From: Agrostemma githago
Lineage: Eukaryota; Streptophyta; Magnoliopsida; Caryophyllales; Caryophyllaceae
NCBI GenBank assembly: GCA_958450325.1
Contig: OY288247.1
Coordinates: forward strand, 57,167,701-57,231,700
Direction of reading: 5' to 3'
Length of the DNA: 64,000 nt
Below, one piece after another: positions 10,074 to 21,617 of the stretch. How positions within the stretch are numbered: the first letter of the stretch is position 1; every line of letters begins with the position of its first letter. The notes beneath the pieces are model-generated. The model worked only from the letters and a program-made list of their open reading frames with translations. It searched no databases and was not told the origin of the DNA. Position numbers and translations under genes: made by a program.

Positions 10074-12491
10074 TGTAGACACCCGGATTTGGACCTGGTG
10101 GTGTAGACACCCAGATTTGGACTTGGTGGCTGCAGAAGTGCCCAACAAACACCCAATGACGATCGGACTGCAACGCGACGCGGGTTCACGATGTTTTAGA
10201 TAGTTTTCTATAGAACGGACCAAATAAATTACTCGGAAAAATTAAACTAACATCTTGGAAGCCTTAGTCGTGTCATCGTTATGGTCGCATAGACACTAAT
10301 TAGAGTCAATTCTGACACCGGGACCCCGAGTCGGTCACGAAACTCGAACCGAGTCAGCACTGCGCCAAGTGAACCCCGGGATGCACACCCGAGGCCCACT
10401 AAACACCACGGCGCTAGGTCAAAACTGGGGAAGACTTAATCCCCAAGCTTTGTATTATACACCCGCTTCTCGGTTTTGGAAAGTATCAAAATCGTATCTC
10501 CAAAGCTCCGAGCGCCTCACCTTGCGCGCTTGTGTCTCCACGCGCCTAAACCCTGACGCCTGAGTTCTAGTGCGCCTGGGCTCAGGCGCCTATCCGGGTG
10601 ACGAAGACCGAAAAACACCTATAAATACCCCCCCCCCTTCACCCCCTCATTTCGACACATAATTCAATTCTCTTCCCTCTTCACTCGTAAAGAGTTTCTC
10701 GCTAAGGGCTCGCACTCCGACACCCAAGGCAAACGATCCACTCGATCGTAGTTCCAATAAAGCGACATCAACGCTACTGCTCACCTTCGAGCACTTCACT
10801 CGAGCCCGAGGTGTCTGCGATCGACTAGCTACATCTAGTCTAGTGGGGTTCTGCCAGATTAGCCGCAGAACTAACAAGTGGTAGCAGAGCTCTGCCGGAA
10901 TAGCCGCAGGAAGGGCCAACGGTAACGGAACTCTGCCGAAATCACCGGGCAAGCTAGGAGGATCCGCCTTTGAAGTCAAATCGTCACTAGGTTGTCGTCT
11001 AAACAAAACTTTACATTCTCGCACCTTTATTATTATGCACTATGATAATACTAAATGTGGACACTAGGTCCACGACACTTACTAAACCACGTAACGTCCA
11101 AACTTCAACCGCAAACACTAAAATACACTAAAGAGACCCAAGTAATTCCGAGATCCGTTCTCAACTATCTATGCATCGTGTCCCGTTTAGTGTATATTTC
11201 GAGGGTCCAACTCCTCACAATGTGATTTACTTACATTCGCATTTACAGTTTTTCGTATGATTTATTGCTTTTATGACCTTATAATTGCATGCTAAATCAC
11301 CTAACACAAAATTCAAAACGTAAAACAACTAAAACTGAAAAAAAACGATGGTAGGGTTTCGTATTAGTCCGGGTGCTCGCCATGTACGGTTCGACGCATC
11401 CCTATTAATACCGAGCCGACGCATCTTAAGCAGAATATCGGGTAAGGTATATCACGAGAACGACTAATATCCGTATTATCATGTTAAAACTGACTTGCTA
11501 ATACCTACTCCCTCCGTATTTTAAGTTTCTTCTCATTTCTTTTTGCAATTAGATTAAGAAAGTTGTTAAAATATTGTAAAGTAATGAATGTGGGCCTTAT
11601 GAAATGACTTGTATCCAATGGGATGAATTCAATGAGAACAAAAAACTAAAATAAGATGAACAAAAAAGGAAAGATTAGAAAAGAGAAGAAACAAAAAAAA
11701 CGGCACAAAAAGGAATACGGGAAGAAACATAAAAAACGGAGGGAGTATAATATTAGTACTCTCTACTCTCCTACGTGCATCTTTTCATGGCCTGCTTGTC
11801 ACGTGAAATCGTATGCAAAGAATGTAAACACAACTACTTCGACGACAAAACTTGCCTATGCTTAAACAACCGACATAGCAAAAGGTATAGAGTGAAAACA
11901 ATGGATGTTATAGTACTTCTGCCACAATAAAAGAACAAAGTTATCAGCCCACCGATTGATTAGTAGAGGCCGCTATAGTGCAGGCCGGATTGGGTGTTGA
12001 TATCTATTGGATGTTGGCTTCCCAATACGTACCCTCACTCCTTACTCAGAATCGATGGTTTCCGGATGTCCGAAACCATTGGTAATGAGAGTCATTCCAG
12101 GCATGGAGTGCTTAAGGGTACAAGTCTTTATCTTTAGGTCCTGTGCCCCTCAACTTTGAGCCGGCTAAGGATTAAAGTTGACTTGAACAGTTTTCGAGTC
12201 CCCATAATTGTCTCGGTGGCGACTCCACAAACCGGCAACGAATTCAGTTCACTGAAAAGGTCGCCTTACCAAACATATCGGCCTTTGAACATATACAACC
12301 ACGACTCGATCGATTCCAAACGGAAACACGGGTGCCTGCACCCGTCTAGTACAAGTCTGGATCGTCATCCGAATCGAGGTCCAAAACATTGCCCCCGACC
12401 GAGAGGGGGCCGCGTGGGTGGCCTCCGCCATACATTAAAAAATCGGGTCGGTCCCGCGTGGGGCGCCGGGCGGTGCGGACGGACGTCCACA
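10074..12491 (+). repeat. LTR of the Tat/Retand-type element
   Basis: About 2.4 kb from TGTAGACACCC to GTCCACA, followed after three bases by the PBS. The first 28 bases are tandemly duplicated (10074-10101 and 10102-10129, three differences), so the true LTR edge could be either copy. A GCGCCTG-GGCT-CAGGCGC hairpin (10572-10589) lies 30 bp before the TATA box (TATAAATA, 10620). The part near 12000-12230 resembles the 3' parts of the solo LTRs at 47178 and 50756. Confidence 0.78.
11508..11745. mobile_element. Stowaway-type MITE (238 bp)
   Basis: Bounded by inverted CTCCCTCCGT and ACGGAGGGAG ends and flanked by TA on both sides (11506-11507 and 11746-11747), the mark of Tc1/mariner-derived Stowaway elements. 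It is non-coding and inserted in the Tat-type LTR. Confidence 0.88.
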
Positions 12492-12494
12492 GTT

Positions 12495-12512
12495 TGGCGA
12501 CTCCGCTGGGGA
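12495..12512 (+). promoter_or_regulatory. Primer-binding site of the Tat-type element
   Basis: TGGCGACTCCGCTGGGGA follows the LTR by three bases. This form is typical of Tat/Ogre-lineage elements and has been assigned there to tRNA-Arg. The tRNA assignment rests on family knowledge. Confidence 0.75.
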
Positions 12513-13991
12513 ATTGGAAACAAGTTTCCAGCGGTGGTGTAACTTGAATGAGGTCGGTGAAGCTCATTTCCTAGTTCCTAGTTGTGGTCACTACAGGTTT
12601 TGGCCCTAAAAAGCCCACCCTAACCAATATCAAGACCAATCGACCTCTTCGCGGTAAGATCCTTATGGACACGCAGAGAGATCCTCGTTGACGCTCCGGC
12701 CGCCTAACGCGCACCTCGCGGGAGTACTAAATGGGTAGTTCTGAGCGGACGGTATGACACTCCTCTCCCCAGATGCTTTGTCAAAAACCTAAGTAAAGAC
12801 TATTCGTGGGCGGTAGTCTACCCTAACCTACCCGTGTCTGCATCCTGGATGAGTGTATGCATTCCTAGTTATGTGTAGCGTGTTTGAACAACCCAAATAA
12901 AACACTAAAAATCTGGATTCAACCACGACAACATATTCAACCACACCCAACTCCATTTTCGAAAAGAGCTCATCTCCAAGATTATTGTTTTAGCACCGAC
13001 ACTCCGGCCAATTCAAAATGATTTTCGAAAACCTTTTAAAAGCGCCGTCCTCATGACAGATTTTTCAAAAGATCTTTCTTTTTTTTAAAAAAAAAATGCC
13101 ATCACTTTGGCTAAAGTAAAACAACGAATACCGTTAATACCACCAAAACTCCCGATCAATGGGATCAAGGTACCTCAAACGGTTACATTTTATTTAAAAA
13201 AAATGTTTTTTTATGCACATACCGTTAACACAACTGAAGCTTCAGTTAATGAAGTCAAGGAATCCGAAACGGTCACATTCATAAAGCATCATTTTCAAAA
13301 CACCATCACCAGACATCACGTTTTGTCACAAGCACCGCCTACACCATAAATGTCGAACTGGCAAATTAATAGTAGTTTCGATAAAAGCACCACGTCATCA
13401 TTTTTGAAACCAGTTCCCCAAAGAGCCATTCTTTTTTGAAAAAATACCATTTACACTTTTGCTATCGTCGAATCTTCGACGCACATGTAGCAACACACTT
13501 TCACGTCACAGACGATGTCATCATGCTATCGTCACCCCAATTTTGGAAGTCCTCCTTTCCAAAAAGAAACTTCCTTTACAAAAGCACGATCGTTTTTAAA
13601 AAAACATCAAAACTCTTTGATCCTGAGCCGGATCGCAATCAACTTCTTACATCGTACAACCGTGTGATTAACTGTCTATGTTAGTTACAAGGGTCGCCTC
13701 TACCCGAGATCTTACATTTTGGGTCGTCTTGTCTAGAGAAAGTCCTCTTTTCAATCTCACCACTGAGATTTGCGTCAAATCATCTTAATCTAGAGACATG
13801 ACTCCATAAGGTGTTCCGCCGAATACACCGAGAGTCTAAAGCACCTGAGTCTCTAAGCCGATGACCGCCGCACGCACGCGCGAGTCAAAGGTCTTATTCC
13901 CGCGTCGCTTAGCTGCGAGCATTCCCCGAGTCCTTAAATTGTCTGGTGGATCCGACCTCGCGTTCCTATTTTTGTTCCACTAGACCAAGGA
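12513..13991 (+). other. Long untranslated leader of the Tat-type element
   Basis: About 1.5 kb with no credible coding frame. It holds A- and T-rich runs and short repeated segments (GTTACATTTT, GGTCACATTC, AAAAGCACC types). Long leaders of this kind are usual in Tat elements. Confidence 0.5.
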
Positions 13992-14582
13992 ATGGCGCCG
14001 AGTGGCAACGAATGTAGCATCGACCAACTCAATGCCCTGATGAACGTGGTCCATGGGGTACTAGGGATAGTGTCGCCGATCTCCTCCTCCATCGACGATG
14101 TCAGACGCCGCCTTGAGACCCTGGAAGGTCCCGAGAGGAAACCCCGGGGGGGACCAATAGGTCGGGAGCTGGTACTCAGTGGGGACCCATATGTCGAGTA
14201 TGCCAGGCTCGCGCACCCTGTTGAACCCGCAGGCCTTCGCCGCCCCTTTAGGCAATTCACCGAATTAGGAGAGTCCTATGCTGAAGCCCTCAGAAAATTG
14301 CAAGAGGCCTGGCTATTATGGTCAATAGGTCCTACCCCAGACCTGCCTATAGAGAAAAGGGGAGCGGCTTGGAATCCAAACGCTTACTGCCTATACCATC
14401 AAGGTCTGGGGCATGAGACCCAAGTGTGCACCGATCTCAAGCATGAAGTGCAAGATTTGATCGATAAAGGGATCTATGTCCCCGTAGGGTGTCTTCGAAG
14501 GAGGGCTGGCTCCAGGTATCAAGCCCATCAAGAGGGCGTCCCCCGTGAGCACCGAGAGTCCAACCAGCGGAGGTTCTTCTAA
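13992..14582 (+). pseudogene. Shortened Tat-type gag
   Basis: A 196-aa open frame. The first 60 residues contain a predicted helical stretch ending DDVRRRLETLEG. FRQFTELGESYAEALRKL follows, resembling the segment before the zinc finger in Tat gag. The knuckle-like CLYHQGLGHETQVCTDLKH motif follows at residues 136-154. The large central gag core normally between these parts is missing, which points to an internal deletion. Gag is the nucleic-acid-binding structural protein, and this form is unlikely to assemble alone. Confidence 0.65.
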
Positions 14583-14999
14583 AGGCGCGTATGGTCGGTC
14601 TTAGTCAGAGTCTTGTTCACCTTAGGGCCTAGACTAAAAATAATAATAACAACGTTTTCTTTTTTATCGAGTCCGGGGAGATGCGAGGGGACATGTCCTT
14701 CACCTCCCCCAAACAAACTTAATCACGGGCAATTAGCCCGCCTACTATTTATCAATAAAACAACTCTTTTCTTTTACAAACATGCCTCGACAATCGCTTG
14801 ACTTCCTTCAATAACTTACTTTATCGCTTAAAGACTCGACATTATGCCATTTATCGATAACAATTAACTAAAGCGCAAGGGCTACAACAAACGACCCACT
14901 TAACTTCACCCTAAAATGAGATTGGGAACAACAGCCCTAGGTTCAACCCATCACTGACCCCCTGACCAAACAACAGCAAGTCTACAACAAATAAGCGTT
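14583..14999 (+). other. Deletion scar where protease and RT should be
   Basis: About 420 bases join the gag remnant to the RNase H remnant. Tat elements normally carry more than 2 kb of protease and reverse transcriptase here. No RT motif (such as YxDD) is visible. Confidence 0.55.
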
Positions 15000-15019
15000 C
15001 ATACAAACTGGACCTCCCC

Positions 15020-15470
15020 GTTATCAACAACGCAGCCGAATACGAAGCCTGCCTAATAGGACTAAAAGCAGCCATATCTCTAGGAGTTAAAAACCTTAGA
15101 GTGAACGGGGATTCGTCCCTAGTAGTCAACCAAGCCACGAGTACCTGGAGGGTTTATAGCGAAAGCCTAACTCCATACCAAACCAAATTAGAAACAATAT
15201 CCCGAGATTTCACCAAAATCGACTTCATACACATACCCCGCGAAGAAAACCAATTCGCCGACGCCTTATCCAAACTAGCCTCACTAATAAACATGCCCGA
15301 CCATCTTTTCTCTATGCCTATCTGCGTAAAGAGAAGCAAACAACCGGCCTACATCCATAACCTCGAAACCGACGATACCTCCGAGGAACCCTGGTACAAA
15401 GCAATCCTAGACTTTAAAACTAACGGGTCATATCCATCCAACACAATCACCAAAAACCAAAGAGCCTACG
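15020..15470 (+). pseudogene. Tat-type RNase H domain fragment
   Basis: The frame reads AAEYEACLIGLKAAISLG, then VNGDSSLVVNQ with a catalytic Asp, then HIPREENQFADALSKLAS. These are the signature blocks of the second RNase H copy found in Tat elements, which sits just before integrase. There is no start codon of its own because it was part of a polyprotein. A frameshift near 15465 separates it from the integrase frame. Confidence 0.8.
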
Positions 15471-15481
15471 AATACAAGCCG

Positions 15482-16638
15482 CCCATTACGTCCTGAATCA
15501 AGGACTATTATACAAACGAACCCCACAAGGAGTCCTCCTTAGGTGCATAAACAAAACCCAATCCGAGAGAGTCGTGGAAGAAGTACATGACGGAGAGTGC
15601 GGACCCCATATGAGCACACACCTACTAGCCCGAAAAATAATGAGACTGGACTACTACTGGATTACCTTAGAGGCAGACTGTCGGCGTCACGTTCGTCACT
15701 GCCAGAATTGCCAAATATTTGCCAACATCCAACACCTACCGCCATATCCTCTCCATACTATAGCCACACCCTGGCCTTTCTCTACTTGGGGAGTTGACAT
15801 CATAGGAAAGGTGCACCCCTCCGGGACCATCGGACACTGCTTTATACTAGTGGTCATCGACTATTTCACCAAATGGGTAGAAGCCGCTTCTTACACCGCA
15901 CTAACCTCAAAACAAGTAGTCAAATTCTTACAAAATAACATCATCTGCCGCTATGGCATACCCCACGAAATCATCAGTGATCAGAGGGCTCACTTCATAG
16001 CCGACAGCCAAAAATTCCTCGACAAATACAAAATTCAAAGACACAAGTCCTCACTTTATAGACCTCAGACAAACGGGGCTGTAGAAGCAGCTAACAAAAC
16101 CATCACCACGATCCTTAAGAAAATGATAGAAAATTACTGGGATTGGCCAAGCAAAATCCCCTTCGCCTTATGGGGGTACCAAACATCCTACCAAACACCC
16201 ACCGGAACCACACCATATTACTTAACCTACGGTTCCGAAGCCGTGCAACCCGTAGAGCTAGAAATACCGTCACTTAGGATACTAACTGAGAGCGGTATTC
16301 CCGAAGAAGAATGAGACCAAAAATGATATGACGAGCTAGTACTCTTAGACGAGCGTAGGATACATGCCCTATCCATCGTACAAGCCTACCAAAAACGTAT
16401 ACAACGAGCCTTTAATAAACGAGTGAAATCTCGAAACATGCACGAGGGAGACTTAGTAGTCAAATCCATTAGAGCACCCCTTCCCGTCGATCCCAGAGGG
16501 AAATTCAAACCAAACTGGGCGGGCCCCTACCTCGTCAAGAAAATACTCTCGGAGGGCGCCGTGATCCTCACTGACCAAGACAGTCAAGAGTTCTCAACCC
16601 CAACCAACATGGATCAACTCAAACGATACTATCCATAA
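15482..16638 (+). pseudogene. Tat-type integrase, broken
   Basis: In one frame an HHCC zinc-binding region (His of VHDGECGPHMSTH, then HCQNCQ) is followed by the DDE core. Asp is in TWGVDIIG, the second Asp in EIISDQRAHF and Glu in NGAVEAANK. The C-terminal part (GDLVVKSIRAP, KFKPNWAGPYLVKKIL) ends in LKRYYP. Stops at 16312 and 16325, plus the frameshift before 15482, break it. Integrase would insert the element's cDNA, but this copy cannot be made whole. Confidence 0.85.
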
Positions 16639-16836
16639 ACATCCTAACAACCACATCCTGATCTCCGAATTAGGGAGAACCCATGCAAAACAAAAAAAAT
16701 AACCAAATCGCGTCGATAATTTGCATAACGAGTCTAAAGCAAAATCACTCGCATTTTAAGAGAACTATGAACATGGTTAAATTCCGTCTAAAAGCGGATA
16801 CGTAGGCAACCCTCCTTCGGGTATACGCGTATCATA
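16639..16836 (+). other. Tat-type sequence downstream of integrase
   Basis: Contains GCGGATACGTAGGCAACCC, a segment usually found shortly after the integrase stop in Tat elements. The element appears to break off at or near the MITE at 16839. Confidence 0.5.
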
Positions 16837-16838
16837 TA

Positions 16839-16927
16839 CTTCCTCAATTTTTTTATATCTTCCCAATCTAATATAATACTTCACCTATATATTAAGGGGA
16901 TGAGAAGATATAAAAAAATGGAGGAAG
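16839..16927. mobile_element. Small Stowaway-like MITE (89 bp)
   Basis: Inverted ends CTTCCTCAATTTTTTTATAT and ATATAAAAAAATGGAGGAAG, with one mismatch, flanked by TA at 16837-16838 and 16928-16929. Non-coding. Confidence 0.75.
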
Positions 16928-16929
16928 TA

Positions 16930-17925
16930 TACGCTTAATAAACTCAATGTTAGTCTTTGAGTTATACGCTTATTATAAGACTGTTCCATATAATGGTTAT
17001 CGTGTTTGATTAATTATGTATTTGTCATAAGAAATTTACTTATATAATCTTTGTAAATATAATAAATTTATAAACAATCTCATGAGTTTTCACGGGTTTA
17101 GCACTTGGTGAATAAAAAAACGTAAATTGATTTTAAAAAAAATATGGCTCTTAAATGCATTTGGAGTCCCCAAACGAATAATTAGCATTGATTAGGTATG
17201 CGTAATTTGTAGTCTCAAATGCAATTAAAACTACTCTTCATTATCTACTCCTCCAATTATCTATATTTCTTGAAACCTAGAAAAAATTTAAATTTGGGAG
17301 TTGGGGCTTTCGTGTAACTCATTGGGAGTTGGGGCTTTAGTGTGTCAAATATGAGTTAATGAAGGTATAAATATATTACTTCGTAACTTTTACGGAGTAT
17401 ATGTTGTATACTACTTCCTCCCATTAGAGGTGACCAGGGGTCGGGCCAGGTCGGGTTTGGGTCGGTCTTTGCTATAAAATTTGAGCCCATCTTGCGGGTC
17501 GGGCCTAGCAAACGAGCCGCTTTATAAGGCCCAAGCCCGGCCCGTTCGGGCTTTTTCGGGCCACAATGATTGTTCGGGATTAAGTTAATATTTTTTTATG
17601 TCACCTTAAAAAAATATTTTTTAGCACAATTTAACCAACATTTAATCGAGTTTTTTGCCCGCAGTAAACCCGACTAATAAACAAACTCGTTTTTACTGAA
17701 ACTTACTCAAAATTTATCAGACGATTAAGTACATAATGATAAATTGATAATATGATATATTAATACTCCATATTAAGAAATAAGAACAATGTTTACCTCG
17801 AGTCCTCGATTAGACATTTCACACAAAGTTTTGGTGTTGAACAATTTTTCGTATTATTATGTGTCACACTAACATACCACAGTACAAATATATATAAGGT
17901 ATTAGTGCTCGTGTATAATAATCTA
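16930..17925. other. Unassigned AT-rich stretch with a GGTCGGGCC-rich patch
   Basis: No gene is supported. At 17425-17570 a GC-rich patch starts TAGAGGTGACCAGGGGTCGG and repeats GGGTCGG/GGGCC motifs, which looks like one end of a hAT transposon. No convincing second end with an 8-bp duplication was found. A comparable GGGCC-rich patch is at 60820-60960. Confidence 0.35.
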
Positions 17926-17991
17926 TCTATACTATATTATAAAAAGTCTATCTTTTTGCATTAGCCTAACCTATCTATCTACATATAATCA

Positions 17992-18126
17992 CTAATAACT
18001 AACACTAATACTACATCTAATCCCACCTCTAGCCTCCACGTGTCCTCTTCACTGTTAATCACTAATAACTAACACTAATACTACATCTAATCCTACCTCC
18101 TACCCCTACGTGTCCTCTTCACTAAT
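17992..18126 (+). repeat. Tandem repeat of about 68 bp near the Helitron left end
   Basis: Two copies begin CTAATAACTAACACTAATAC and end with a CACGTGTCCTCTTCACT-type (first copy CCACGTGTCC) segment. They differ at a few bases. No coding sequence. Confidence 0.75.
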
Positions 18127-18518
18127 GTCAATCCTAACTCTTTACTACTGCTATTACTATCTACCTATTTACTTAGCCGTTTAACTCCTTGCCCGTTTCT
18201 CATAACTCCATTTAACTCCTTCGCCGTTTCTACATGCTTAGCTTCCTCAATCTCTCTGCATTCCTGTCTTAAATTGGATGCAATTTAAGTTTTCTTCAGC
18301 TATTAATAGAGCATAGATATGTCCAAATGGTTTCTTCCGTCTACCCGCACCCACACGTCGCTAGACAGAACTCAGCTCAGCGTGTGCTCGCCGGCCATCA
18401 TCCTCCACGGTATGTTTCGACACTTCCACTTGGTTTATTCCCTCCAAACGAAGTGAATATTTTCGCAGAGGTATGCTAATATATTTGTGCTATAATATCA
18501 CGAGTGCATAGCGACCAT
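18127..18518 (+). other. Helitron interior with exon-like pieces
   Basis: A segment near 18314-18410 (starting ATGTCCAAATGG) is open and followed by a GTATG donor-like site. A short TTTTCGCAG-AG-GTATG segment follows near 18470. These could be captured host exons, but no family is recognised. Confidence 0.25.
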
Positions 18519-18535
18519 CACTAGTAGAATTAATG

Positions 18536-18880
18536 CCATTGGAACCTGTCAAAAGGAACCGGTTGTAAGAACAAGAGGTTCCTTAGATGACCAAAAAAAT
18601 AATTGGCACCTGTTGTAAATGGAACCGGTTCCAAAGACCTTATCAATGGAACCGGTTGTTCACTAAAAGAGGTTCCAAAGGTAGTGTCCAAAATTTTTAG
18701 CCCATATTAAAATACTTTGACATCTTTTGTAGGTTCAACCGGTTCCAAAGACCCTACCAATGAAACCGCTTGTTAACTAAAAAGAGGTGCCAAAGGTACA
18801 TGTTAATTTTTTTGGAACTTATTAAAAACTTCTTCATCAATGGAACCTATTTTTCTAACAAATGGTTCCAAAGACTTCTA
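18536..18880 (+). repeat. Left subterminal repeats of the CACTA element
   Basis: Repeated, partly degenerate units with GGAACCGGTT and AGAGGTTCCAAAGG/AATGGAACC. In En/Spm such repeats bind the TNPA-type accessory protein. Confidence 0.8.
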
Positions 18881-20789
18881 AATTACAAATCATAAAATAC
18901 AAAATCCTAGGTTCTCTTCTTAAAAATTGAATCCAGGCTACTTAACACAAAATTGAAAACACCAAACAATAGAACCCTAATAACACCAAACAATAGAACC
19001 CTAATAAGCAGCACAAAAAAAAACGCAGAAGAACGAAGAACAACCCAATAGAAGAACAACCCAGAAAACCCAATAGAAGAACGAAGCTACCACGAAGAAC
19101 AACCCAGAAAACCCAATAACCCAGACACGAATAACCGTAATCGGACGACGAAGTAGAAGAAGAAGACGCAGAACTCGGCGAAGACGCAGAACTCAACGAA
19201 TCTAGACGACACGAAGAAGAAGAGGAAGAGAACGACGCACAGAAGAAGAATCACAAACTCACGACGAACCCTAAACACGAGGTACCATAAACTTATTTTT
19301 TCTAATTCACAATCACTATTGCATTTCTGCTTGTTCTGTACGGATAGGAATTAAGGGATTTTGTCGATTTCGCGAAATTGAAGGAGAATGTATGTATAGG
19401 TTCTCTCTTGCAATTTGCCTAGGGTTTGTGTTTCTTCATTTGTCGATTTCATGAAATTTGCCTAGGGTTTGTGTTTCTTCATCCGTCGATTTTGTGAAAT
19501 TTCCTAGGGTTTGTGTTCCGTCTTTAGCGCACATTTAGTCGTGGATAAGAATAATCAAACCTCTGACCTATTGGTTGGCGTAAGGTAGATCGTAGCACTT
19601 AGCTAGCTAAACCTTCTCTTTATGATGTATATTTATGTTGCTCTTGAAGTCTTGATTGAAATGAACGACGGTATTAGATAAGAGTGTGATTATGCTCCTT
19701 AGGTTATCCTCTTTTGAACTGAAACGAACTGAATTGAATACGAAACACAAACAAACGATCTGAATTATGTTAACGGTAATATTTGTTTTTTGTTTACCTT
19801 TCACTTTGTGTAGCTTGTTTTGTGGATTTTGTAAAATTGCAGGATGATGTATGTTCATGTAGCTCATAATAGTATAATAGCTATATCGATTTCATATTGA
19901 AATCTGTAAAAGATTTTGAGAAAGAGTGGATTGAATTTGTTGAACTGAATTACTGAATTAGGTGCTACCAATGGTTTTATTAGCGTGTTTATTATAAGTA
20001 GTTGTAGTACAATTGACGAGGTCTGATGCAATGCTTAAGTGAACTACAATGGACGAAATTTGTACGGATAGGAGTTAAGGGATTGGCAACTTGATCCGGG
20101 TTGATTTTGAGTTAATTTGATCAATGTTGTTGATGTTCTTAACTCATAGAGTTTTAATTATTCCTCTGTATTGATGAAAGTTACGTAGTCCATTGACTAC
20201 TTGTTCTTGCAGTATAGGAAGCTATTAAGTGATTTCTTGGACTCTCCTCTTGGACGGGGCGCTTCTGTAAGTAACCTCGGTTTTTTTTCTTATATGTATA
20301 TGTTCATTCACTATCTTCTTTCTTCAATCCTTTTTTTTTATGTGACGTCTCAACAAAATAAGAGCTAAAGTTACCCAAAAGCTAGCTATCTTTGTAGTTC
20401 TCCATTTCTTGCCTGTTTGTGTGTACGAAGTATTTTTTTTAGCTATCACGAGAGGAGAAACAAAAAGGCCATTCATTCACCATTTTGTATAGCCGATAGT
20501 GTGCTCTTTCCTCTAGACTTGTTGTCCATCTGAATATTTGATTAAATGAATTGCTCAATGAGTCAATGGTAGATTCTATGGTGTTGTCTCATGTCTCTTG
20601 CCACGTGATTCATTTAATTTCCATTTGAACATGTTTAATTTGAACATTAGCACGAACTCACTTTTTTTCCCTTCTGTTAAGAGATGAATATCGTCCACCC
20701 TCTTCTGTAATTATGTGATTTGATTTGATCTGATTATATAGTTAAAGTGAGTACAGTATGAATGTGACGACAAACTCTTAACATACACT
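18881..20789 (+). other. Non-coding 5' part of the CACTA element
   Basis: No gene is supported. Around 18960-19110 there are short direct repeats (CACCAAACAATAGAACCCTA and GAAGAACAACCCAGAAAACCC). Around 19420-19510 CCTAGGGTTTGTGTTTC recurs. This resembles a long 5' untranslated or intron region. Confidence 0.45.
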
Positions 20790-21185
20790 CACTACTACAA
20801 AAAGTGTCAAAGAAACCAGTTAAAAATGGCATAAGAAATCGGTTAACAGCCGATCTCCATCTCACCTGTGTCTTAACCCTAAGAAACCGGTTACAGAATG
20901 CGGTCTCATTGGTGAAGTTAAGAGACTTAATATTACCTAAAAATGGTCTCTTTGCTCTATACTTCAAAGACTAGAGGTTAGTTATAACCGGTCTCTTTGA
21001 GTTGTCTAAGAGACCGGTTACAAATAAAATGGTCTCTTTGTGGAGGGGTAAGAGACCATCCTTAAAAACAAATGGTATCTTTGGGTTGTATTAAAAGATC
21101 GGTTTAGAAAGGAACCGGTCTCTTACAATAATTGATTTCAATCACATACCGCCCACTATCGAAACGTTTATTATTCAATTCCGAG

Positions 21186-21233
<48 letters not shown>

Positions 21234-21617
21234 ATATAAATTTGTGAACAATAATAATATACCATCATATAAACTACTCCGTATTAAAAAAACACAGTAA
21301 TAATAATAATAATAAAAGTTGTTTGTTTCATATATATATATATACAGGAAATTTAAACAACAAATGTGCATGCTAATATAATCGTTGTTTTAAAAAAAAT
21401 GTGCGGAAAAAAAACATCGATTGATAAAATGAGTTGGCAATACAAAAAAGTTCTAATAATGACTAGCTACGGTAAAATTAGGCTTCGCTAATATCTAGAT
21501 TGTCATTGTCTTCAATATCCTCGCCTTCAATTTGGTCGAATAAATATGTCGGGCCCAAGTATTTCTAACCTCGTCAATATTCTCTTGATCATATGAGTCA
21601 TGAATTCCGGGAAAATA
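20790..21617 (-). mobile_element. Fragment of a second CACTA transposon
   Basis: The left edge CACTACTACAAAAAGTGTC is a typical CACTA end and differs from the outer element's. Repeats of AGAGACCGGTTA/ATGGTCTCTTTG follow to about 21125. On the minus strand a last exon (21617-21495, acceptor TTTTGCAG) encodes a DQENIDEVRNTW segment ending in TAG, resembling the end of the outer element's second gene. No matching right end was found. Confidence 0.6.
21188..21231. repeat. (TA)n microsatellite
   Basis: About 22 TA dinucleotides, followed downstream by a short (AAT)n run near 21297 and a TATATA run near 21331. Low complexity only. Confidence 0.9.

Larger units (their letters stand above)
9961..16836 (+). 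mobile_element. Tat/Retand-type LTR retrotransposon remnant
   Basis: Recognised by its TGTAGACACCC...GTCCACA LTR, the following PBS, a CCHC-type gag remnant and RNase H-integrase. The 113 bases before the LTR end in AAAGTGGGGACTTC, which looks like the PPT and internal 3' end of the same kind of element. The LTR is therefore flanked by internal sequence on both sides, as left by recombination between tandem copies. Protease and RT are deleted, and no second LTR is found downstream. Confidence 0.75.

Noticed and set aside
15101..15496. RNase H frame as an independent gene
   Set aside because: Its start codon lies inside the domain and the motifs continue upstream; it is a piece of a broken polyprotein.
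17425..18031. A complete hAT element between TAGAGGTGACC and CCCACCTCTA
   Set aside because: The end match is short and the flanking 8-mers (CCTCCCAT and GCCTCCAC) do not agree; the right edge also falls inside a tandem repeat.
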